This document shows, piece by piece, positions 14,676-21,127 of a stretch of 21,127 bases of DNA. The stretch lies in IMG/VR virus record IMGVR_UViG_3300022837_000118, positions 1 to 21,127 of that record. One strand, given 5' to 3'. Both the position numbers and the translations under genes were made by a program. The notes beneath the pieces are model-generated. The model saw only the letters and a program-made list of their open reading frames with translations. It made no database searches and was not told the origin of the DNA. Origin of the DNA: a virus. Each line of letters begins with the position of its first letter. Positions within the stretch are counted from its first letter, which is position 1.

Positions 14676-17263
14676 TGAATAGAGAGATAATGGGGCGTCA
14701 AATGTTTGCCCAAGGTGGCCAAGTCTACCCTATGCAGGAAGGGGGAGCGATGCATCAGATGCCTGATGGTTCTATGATGCCTGATTCCGCAATGCCCGCG
14801 CCACAAGGACCAGCCCCACAAATGCCCGGAATGATGGCAAGGGGTGATCAAGGTGGTATGGATATCAATGCTGCGGCGGAAGGCGCAATGCAGAACGGTA
14901 TTGATCCTACAGTTCTTGAGGGAATGTTGGGGAACTACGCTTCTCAAATGGAAGATTTAGATAACGCACAGGATTATGAGACCGTAATGAACGGTATCCG
15001 CGGCGATCAGGTCCCAGTAGAAGGTCGGTACGCCGAGCTTGCTGAAATAGTTGGTCCAGAAGATGCGCAGGCAACGCCTGAATCAGTGCTAACTTTGATA
15101 CAACCTATTATGCAGATGGCTGCGGTTGACCAAGGTATTGGCGGATTAGCTCAAGACGAAATGAACGCGCCTATTGAAGGTGCGATGGCTGAAGGCATTA
15201 TGTCTACTGTTAACATGGGCGCTCCGGAGGGCCCAGCTCCTGTAAATTTTAACCAAGGCGGCGCGGTCCATTATATGGCACCGGGCGGTGTCGTCCCCAG
15301 TGGGTTACAGTCAAGTTTTGACGAACGTCAGTCTTTATATAACAGCATTATTGGCCCAAAAGCTTATGATCAAGTCGATATTGATGCTGAAAGGGATATG
15401 ACCCAAGCTCAAATGCTTTTTGATGTGGCAGGTACAGCCTTGGCTTTTGCTACCCCCGGTGACAGGCAGATGAGTCCCGGACAACGGTTAGCGCAAGCCG
15501 CTACTGACACACAATTATTTGAAAAGATAGGTGCTCGCGCAAAAGATCAAATGACAACAGACCGCGGTCGTAAAAAAGACATGCGCGATGAGAAAATGAA
15601 GATTGATTTAATGGCCCTGCAAAGTGCCGAAGCCCAAGAATTGCAAAAGGCAAAAGCCGCATCTACGGCAGCTTCTTCTGGGACGCAAAACTTTTTTAAC
15701 GCAGAGGGGAAAATTGTTACAACCCTAAAAGGTAGCCCTGAGTTTTACAATGCCATCAGACTTGGTTTTACCGCTACGGGCCCTGTCTCTCAAAGTGCTG
15801 ACGATAAAACTAAAGGTGTAAATTTCCGAAACCAGACTACGGGGGGCATTTCAACTTTTGTACAGGGTTCGCCTGAAGCCTTGGCGGCTATAAATGACCC
15901 TAACTTGGTCTTAACCGGCAACGCCTCGCAAAGTACAGAAGGTAAAGACACGCCTATTAATTTCAGATCGGCGGTAGACGGTTCTATAAAAACAGTTGTC
16001 AAAGGGTCGCCTGAAGCTAAAAAGCTTATAGATGACGAAAATTGGACTTACACTGGGACCACCTCGCAAACACCTTTGTCAACGGCTCGTGTAACCCTTT
16101 ACAATGCTACTACCAACGAAACGTTAAATCCTTTGGCGTCTGATCCAAATATTGACGACTTGTTAAAAGAAGGGTTTGAAAGGGTAACCACCCCTTCTAG
16201 GCCCACTACGCCTAAGTTGGATGCAAGGACTCTATTTGTTACAGATAGCGCCCGTTTAACTGCTTATGGAGACGGGACTCTGAACCCCTCCGAAACTGCG
16301 CAATTCGAGCAGATTATTGGCGAAATGCAAATGCCTTCGACAACTACTATTCAAGGCCAGCAGGTTACGTCGCCGTCTAAGCCATTAAGTGGACCGTTAT
16401 TGAAGGCAATCCGAAACAGGATGGCGGGTGGATATGAAACGACACCGTTTAATCTCCCTGAAAAAGAAGACAACACCAGCGACGCGATACTAAGCCTTCG
16501 TGAGCAGGCCGACACTGGAGCAGTAATCACTGCGTTACAAGACTATCGAAGTGAGGACAAAGGGACATTACCTAGAGACATCCTAAATTCGCCGGAGTTT
16601 AATGTTACGTTACTAGATGAGTCGGGGAGAACAGACTTGTCTTCAGAATCATGGAGAATGATTCCTACGCAAATATATAAAGCGGGTGTGAACTATGACG
16701 TTGCCCGTGGCCTCTCTACTGGCCCGGATCGTATTGCGACAATTTATAATGAAGTTGCCCGAGACGTTACCGGGGGACGTGTTAGTTCAGAAGGGTTGAT
16801 GATTTATCAAGCGGACAATGACTTTAAAGCTTTAAAAACGTTAACAAAAGGAAGGATCACTTCCGCTGTAACCGAAGGTAGAGTTTTAAAATCAGTTCAA
16901 GATGAGATCAATGAGTTTTTAGACCCCTTACAACCCGGAGTCTTTAAGTTTGACGCAAAGGCCCGAGCTTCGTTAAACTCTATCGCAGGGATACTGGCTA
17001 CATCATTAGATGAACAAGTTGAGTTATTGCCGGAATTCGGTGGTGATCCAAGCGGTTACTCTAACACCGATATACAAACTGCTAGGAAAACTGCTAGGCA
17101 ACTGAAAAACTTACTTACTGAGTATGTTCAATTTGGTGATCAAATGGATTCATTTTTGAGCGGAAGACAAGGTGTTGGTGGTACAGTAGGGCAAGGCACT
17201 GTACAACAAAACCGTAACGTCCTTTACAAAGAAGCTCAAAAACAACAAGGCGGTGGAAATTAG
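14675..17263 (+). CDS. Large virion-associated protein with Gly-Gly N-terminus and tandem repeats
   Basis: This 862-residue protein starts with a Met/Gly/Gln/Pro-rich stretch (MFAQGGQVYPMQEGGAM), a pattern I have seen at the start of large proteins in marine phage structural clusters. A related stretch recurs at 192-206 (FNQGGAVHYMAPGGV). A charged helix follows at about 288-333 (DRGRKKDMRDEKMKIDLMAL). Residues 339 to about 512 contain four tandem units of about 45 residues with a central KGSPE/QGSPE motif. The remaining C-terminal half is a normal globular-looking mixed sequence ending in a Gln/Gly-rich tail (QKQQGGGN). No enzymatic motif is recognised. Its place between two other giant proteins suggests an internal or ejection protein. 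The start overlaps the previous stop (TAATG). Confidence 0.75.
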   Translation: MNREIMGRQMFAQGGQVYPMQEGGAMHQMPDGSMMPDSAMPAPQGPAPQMPGMMARGDQGGMDINAAAEGAMQNGIDPTVLEGMLGNYASQMEDLDNAQDYETVMNGIRGDQVPVEGRYAELAEIVGPEDAQATPESVLTLIQPIMQMAAVDQGIGGLAQDEMNAPIEGAMAEGIMSTVNMGAPEGPAPVNFNQGGAVHYMAPGGVVPSGLQSSFDERQSLYNSIIGPKAYDQVDIDAERDMTQAQMLFDVAGTALAFATPGDRQMSPGQRLAQAATDTQLFEKIGARAKDQMTTDRGRKKDMRDEKMKIDLMALQSAEAQELQKAKAASTAASSGTQNFFNAEGKIVTTLKGSPEFYNAIRLGFTATGPVSQSADDKTKGVNFRNQTTGGISTFVQGSPEALAAINDPNLVLTGNASQSTEGKDTPINFRSAVDGSIKTVVKGSPEAKKLIDDENWTYTGTTSQTPLSTARVTLYNATTNETLNPLASDPNIDDLLKEGFERVTTPSRPTTPKLDARTLFVTDSARLTAYGDGTLNPSETAQFEQIIGEMQMPSTTTIQGQQVTSPSKPLSGPLLKAIRNRMAGGYETTPFNLPEKEDNTSDAILSLREQADTGAVITALQDYRSEDKGTLPRDILNSPEFNVTLLDESGRTDLSSESWRMIPTQIYKAGVNYDVARGLSTGPDRIATIYNEVARDVTGGRVSSEGLMIYQADNDFKALKTLTKGRITSAVTEGRVLKSVQDEINEFLDPLQPGVFKFDAKARASLNSIAGILATSLDEQVELLPEFGGDPSGYSNTDIQTARKTARQLKNLLTEYVQFGDQMDSFLSGRQGVGGTVGQGTVQQNRNVLYKEAQKQQGGGN
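15689..16210 (+). repeat. Four tandem ~45-residue units
   Basis: Units begin at residues 339, 383, 429 and 474 of the protein at 14675-17263, each starting N-F or T-L-Y. The first three share [KQ]GSPE at the same offset and end in a T-G-x-x-S-Q segment; the fourth is diverged. Confidence 0.8.
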
Positions 17264-20200
17264 ATGACTACAACAGGTTTAACTCCATTAAGTAATCAAC
17301 CCGACCCCGAAGAAAGCGTGGACGACCTGCAACCGATTCCTTTTGGAGCGGAAGAGTATCCTGTAGTGCCCCTCCCGGACGAAGACGTCGTATCGGAAGA
17401 ATTACCCCCGTTGTTCTCTTTCGGCGACAAAGAGTTGTTCGCTCAAAAATTAGAAGAAAAAGGCATTGAAGGTGTAACCCGAGACGTTGTTGGGATTGTA
17501 AAACAACAACTGCCACATTTTAATTTCACATACGAAGATTTAAAAGACGGTTCAGCGGATGTATTAGACCTTATAAAGCCTGCGGGAGACATTCCTACGC
17601 TAAGTAGAAGTATGTCAGATGAAGCTATTTTGGCAATGTTCACCGACTTAGAAGATTACGGAAAATATGACCCTCCTGTCCAAAGCCAAAATGCTGACGG
17701 GACACCTGCTGTAGATGAAGCAGGGCAACCTATTTATGAAGAAAAAAACTACAATCTTTCCGCCTTTGCCGGTGGTGGTTTAAGAAATACTGCCGTAGAC
17801 GCAGGGTTTATGACGCTTGGTGGGTGGCAAGGCGCTCGACTTGGAGCTGCGGCCTATATGTCACGGGTTCCTCGCACGGGACTTCCCGGTCCCGGAAAAG
17901 TTTTGGACGTAGGTGGTAAATTAGTTGCGGCAGGAATAGGTGCGGTAGTGGGTTCAGGTGTTTTACAGCCTGTTGCAGACTACGTTAACGAGTGGTTATT
18001 TGACGAGCCGGACCCTATCGTAATCCCTAGCTTACAAGCGGCTTATAATGCAGGTGAAACCACGGCCTACGGGCTTACTTTCCTAGCCTCTCCATGGGTT
18101 GGTACTCGTTTAGCCGCAAAACCGTTAGGCGAGGCGTTTAATGCCGCCAAAACGTTAGAAAATTTTGCAACTATTGCTTCCAGTAAGTTTAAGCCGGATA
18201 CATTAGTTAAGTTGTATGGAAAAGACATCACTGAAAGAGCACTTACCGCAGCGGCCACACAAGCCAGTAAAGGCCCTATTCGTAAAGCCCTTACACCTAA
18301 TATTGCAAAAGGGCCTACTGCTACTCGAATAACTGACACTATTATGAGAGGCGGTAAAGAAGCGTTAGAGGCAGGCGCTAGAAACCCTAAAACTTTCTTA
18401 GGCGTAGAATCGCTAGTAATAGGTGGAATGGGTGTTGCCGCATATAACGCTGAAAAACTAGCCCCCGGAAGCGAGGGTGTACGTTTCGGAATGGAGTTGT
18501 TATCGGCTCCAGTTTCCTTGTTAACGGTAAAGCCTGTACTGGCCGTTACGCAAGCCACTACAAATGTTGTTAAAAGCCTTATAAAAGGTGATGTCAGCGC
18601 AAGAGGTAAAGGTCTTCTTTCGGAAGGCCTAAACCAAGAAGCCGGTAAAAGAATTACAAACGAAATACGGAACAGTCCCGAATACTTAGACGCCGAAAAC
18701 CCCGATGCTGAATTAGATGCGTTAATAGAAACTTTACTGAACGCACCTAAAGGTGACGATGCGCCACTACCCACAACCGTTGCAACTGAAGCGGGCTCGG
18801 CTTTAGCCCCCGTAATGGCCAGAACTGAAGCTCAGTTGGCTACTCGTGAAAAAGATTTAGCCGTTGCTACCGAGAAAGGGCGTGAACAATTTGTTGCGGA
18901 TTCTAAAGAAGCCATACTTAAACTCCGCCAGACACAGACTCCAGAAGGCTTGCAGTTGGCCGCGGCTATCGAACAAAGAATAGTGGAGCAAGAAGCCATT
19001 GACTTAATCGAAGGAGCAAACACAAAGTTAATAGCTGCTTCCGAAAGAGTGTTTGGAAACGATGAAACAATTCCGCAAGACGCGGCCCTTGGAAAAAGAT
19101 TTTACGACCTTCAATTGAAGCTTGTGGCCAGCTTAAAGACAAAACGGGACAAGTTGTACCGCGCTGTACCCGACTTTGAAGTACGACAGTTTAGTACGGC
19201 AGACGGTACTAAAGTACGTCAACCGAACTCGCTTACTATTTTTGAAGTTCCTGTCTCAGAAGGTGGTCTCAAGTTTAGTAGTGACGGGTCTCAAACAGAG
19301 TTTAATACTTTGTTAGGTGGTTACAAAGATGACTTTGCGGCCATGGATGCCTATTATAATCCTAAAACAGATGGCGACGGGAACCCTATTCCCGCAGATT
19401 TTCCTGTTCAGTTTAGCCGGTTGCGTGAAATGCAAGCTCATTTTAAATCATTAAAATCAGCTAGAGAACGCGTTAACCCTATGGACAGTATGGCTACGCA
19501 CATTAACAGTTTAATCAAAGCCATAGACCAAGACATGACCGGAATGGATGCGGACGGTGTGTTTCTGAATGAAGCCGGTGAACTCTTAACCACAAATCAG
19601 GCTGAGATTGTAGAAGCGTATACAAAAGCAAAGGCTTTTACTTACGGAATGCACAACGTAATTTCAAGGACTTTTGTCTCTGAAACATCTAAAGTTAATG
19701 CTCAAAGAGGCATGGTTTTAGACCCTTTAGACGCCGTTAACGCCGTAAGAAAAGGCGACGACATACCGTTAGCTCGGATAAACCAGATGCAGGCCGCGGT
19801 AGACTTTCTTCGGAAAGAAGCTGGAGATATCTCAACTATTTCGTATACAGATAAAAGTTCAGGCCAACGCTATAACGATGTGAAGTTTGACGCTGAACAA
19901 ACCGGCTCAGAGCTTAACGAAGTCTTCGAGTTGATCATCCGAGACGGACGTAAAAACATCATGGATCAAAAAGTTGATCCGGTAACAGGTGAAATAATCC
20001 GCACAGTCAATTTGAAGAAATTAGAACAGTATAAGAATCGTCCTAACAGTAAAGCATTGTTTGCTATTTTTCCGGGCTTTGCGAGAGACTTAGATAGCGC
20101 GGAAAGTGCTCAAAAATTAATGATGGAAGCTACCGCTCAAGCGAAATCCCTTAGAAACACAGACGAACAAAAAGCGTTTACATGGTTTTTACAAAGGCCC

Positions 20201-21127
20201 GATAGTGCAACTAAAGTGATTTCTCAAATTGTTGCAGGTGAAAGTAAAGTATCGTCTCGAAAAGCTTTGCAGACCATGGTTGATAAAATAAAGAACAAAG
20301 GAAGCTACACCGACAATGAGTCTGGGGCGGTATACACGTCCGATCAGGTCTTAGACGGTATGCGAGCAGCTATCTCTAATTACGCTGTAACTAAAGCGGG
20401 TGGTCCGGGATTTGCTTTTAGTCCAACTATTTATTATGACACGTTGTTTTCTGACTTAAAAAACGTAGATGCAACTTCCGTCGAAGGCGGTTTAAGATTA
20501 ATGGACTTTATGAAGAACAACGGCATGGTTGATGAGGCCTACATTAAAAACTTGCAAAAAGCCGTTGATCAGATGCGTAACGTAGAGGAAGGTATAGCAA
20601 ACAACGAGCTTTCCGGAGAGTTATTTAAGCGTCCTAGTTATGCTTCCCTTGGTATGCTTCGAGTAGGGGGTGCAATGGTTGCAGGTGCTTCGCTTGCCCG
20701 TTTCAAGAAGTTATTAGGTGCAATAGGCCTACAGGATGTTGGCGTCGGTGCAAGTATCACGGCGGGTAGAGAAGGAGTTGAGGCCGCAATGAGGCTTGTT
20801 ACGGGGCCGGAAACTTTGGTTATAAACAATATGTCCCGTATATTTGCTGACCCTGAGATGTTAGGACTGGCGATAAAAGAAGCTAAAAATGCGGACGAGT
20901 TAGTTAACAACCTGTCTCAGTTACAGAAAATGCTAGGCTCTCAAGTCCTTAGATTAGGCGTTAAAGTAGAACGTGATGTCTTCTCGGATGAAAGTTTTGT
21001 TAGACCGGGGGAAATGGGCGACAGAGAAGCCGATTACAGTAAACAGCAGTTGGCCTTCCCACCTGCACCTGCACCTGCACCCGTACAGCAACAAGTTTTA
21101 CCCCCGAGTAATATTCAGGGGTCAATG
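17264..21127 (+). CDS. Giant internal virion protein, 3' end cut by window edge
   Basis: The frame opens with ATG directly after the previous stop (TAGATG) and stays open for 1288 codons to the last base, so the stop lies outside. GGCGGTGG just upstream may act as the ribosome site. The N-terminal 60 residues are acidic and Pro-rich (PLPDEDVVSEELPPLF). Hydrophobic, glycine-rich segments lie near residues 220-238 (LVAAGIGAVVGSGVLQPVA), 384-395 and 1127-1150, the last followed by RFKKLLGAIG. Between them are long mixed helical regions. The visible end is an Ala-Pro tail (PPAPAPAPAPVQQQ), which may be close to the true C-terminus. I saw no lysozyme or transglycosylase motif. Size and position recall the largest ejection proteins of podoviruses (T7 gp16, 1318 residues), by analogy only. 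Confidence 0.78.
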   Translation, partial: MTTTGLTPLSNQPDPEESVDDLQPIPFGAEEYPVVPLPDEDVVSEELPPLFSFGDKELFAQKLEEKGIEGVTRDVVGIVKQQLPHFNFTYEDLKDGSADVLDLIKPAGDIPTLSRSMSDEAILAMFTDLEDYGKYDPPVQSQNADGTPAVDEAGQPIYEEKNYNLSAFAGGGLRNTAVDAGFMTLGGWQGARLGAAAYMSRVPRTGLPGPGKVLDVGGKLVAAGIGAVVGSGVLQPVADYVNEWLFDEPDPIVIPSLQAAYNAGETTAYGLTFLASPWVGTRLAAKPLGEAFNAAKTLENFATIASSKFKPDTLVKLYGKDITERALTAAATQASKGPIRKALTPNIAKGPTATRITDTIMRGGKEALEAGARNPKTFLGVESLVIGGMGVAAYNAEKLAPGSEGVRFGMELLSAPVSLLTVKPVLAVTQATTNVVKSLIKGDVSARGKGLLSEGLNQEAGKRITNEIRNSPEYLDAENPDAELDALIETLLNAPKGDDAPLPTTVATEAGSALAPVMARTEAQLATREKDLAVATEKGREQFVADSKEAILKLRQTQTPEGLQLAAAIEQRIVEQEAIDLIEGANTKLIAASERVFGNDETIPQDAALGKRFYDLQLKLVASLKTKRDKLYRAVPDFEVRQFSTADGTKVRQPNSLTIFEVPVSEGGLKFSSDGSQTEFNTLLGGYKDDFAAMDAYYNPKTDGDGNPIPADFPVQFSRLREMQAHFKSLKSARERVNPMDSMATHINSLIKAIDQDMTGMDADGVFLNEAGELLTTNQAEIVEAYTKAKAFTYGMHNVISRTFVSETSKVNAQRGMVLDPLDAVNAVRKGDDIPLARINQMQAAVDFLRKEAGDISTISYTDKSSGQRYNDVKFDAEQTGSELNEVFELIIRDGRKNIMDQKVDPVTGEIIRTVNLKKLEQYKNRPNSKALFAIFPGFARDLDSAESAQKLMMEATAQAKSLRNTDEQKAFTWFLQRPDSATKVISQIVAGESKVSSRKALQTMVDKIKNKGSYTDNESGAVYTSDQVLDGMRAAISNYAVTKAGGPGFAFSPTIYYDTLFSDLKNVDATSVEGGLRLMDFMKNNGMVDEAYIKNLQKAVDQMRNVEEGIANNELSGELFKRPSYASLGMLRVGGAMVAGASLARFKKLLGAIGLQDVGVGASITAGREGVEAAMRLVTGPETLVINNMSRIFADPEMLGLAIKEAKNADELVNNLSQLQKMLGSQVLRLGVKVERDVFSDESFVRPGEMGDREADYSKQQLAFPPAPAPAPVQQQVLPPSNIQGSM
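21057..21080 (+). repeat. Hexanucleotide repeat coding Ala-Pro
   Basis: Three to four copies of a CCTGCA-type unit encode the Ala-Pro tail of the giant protein. Copy number could change by slippage without breaking the frame, since the unit is six bases. Confidence 0.65.

Noticed and set aside
17744-17752. A AAA AAC heptamer in the correct phase for a -1 frameshift
   Set aside because: The -1 frame closes after roughly 60 codons of unlikely sequence and the zero frame is clearly the gene; I saw no supporting hairpin.
18067-18774. Minus-strand frame of 235 codons
   Set aside because: It is antisense to the giant protein at 17264-21127, whose own frame is open throughout; the product is a Ser/Ala/Pro-rich composition artefact.

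Overview
The window is a piece of a tailed-phage genome (or a very phage-like provirus): one uninterrupted, plus-strand run of 17 virion genes. Neighbouring genes mostly touch or overlap by 1 to 4 bases (ATGA and TAATG junctions), and the largest gap is 19 bases. There are no RNA genes, insertion sequences, CRISPR arrays, integration genes or convincing promoters or terminators. By eye the base composition is in the mid-40s % GC. The protein families (MAFS-type small structural protein, DEDNMAS/QQSIKAYVD fibre modules, PKDDAWVA small membrane protein, gp10-like nozzle) are ones I associate with uncultured, mainly marine podoviruses. The host cannot be read from the sequence. No tail tube, sheath, baseplate or classical tape-measure gene is present, which fits short-tailed (podovirus) morphology.

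Layout: (1) 5-1622, neck: a T7 gp11/P22 gp4-type adaptor, a 100-residue conserved protein and a second adaptor-like protein. (2) 1619-3071, three small structural proteins, the last a beta-rich repeat protein. (3) 3082-6173, an appendage: a 918-residue fibre ending in a self-cleaving S74 chaperone domain, then a small conserved partner. (4) 6173-6569, a 53-residue single-pass membrane protein (holin-like) and a 71-residue helical protein. (5) 6571-9010, a large gp10/nozzle-like tail protein with an inserted beta domain, a 98-residue protein and a zinc-ribbon protein. (6) 9010-21127, four very large proteins (624, 862, 1263 and more than 1288 residues) that take up more than half of the window. 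Their position after the nozzle, helical or low-complexity nature and membrane-active stretches suggest internal virion (ejection) proteins that would carry DNA across the host envelope, functionally like T7 gp14-15-16 or P22 gp7-16-20. I could not recognise them as members of those families.

The most interesting part is the 1263-residue protein at 10884-14675. Across 441 residues it is built wholly from 7-, 11- and 18-residue modules (2, 3 and 5 alpha-helical turns). It has a 101-residue super-repeat in two separate regions, and repeat copies that differ at many synonymous but few amino-acid positions. The preceding protein has a sharply amphipathic lysine/valine helix followed by a glycine-rich hydrophobic stretch, as expected of a membrane-penetrating ejection protein. 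Together the four genes are my best candidate for a poorly described DNA-ejection apparatus. The last gene runs off the right edge with no stop codon.
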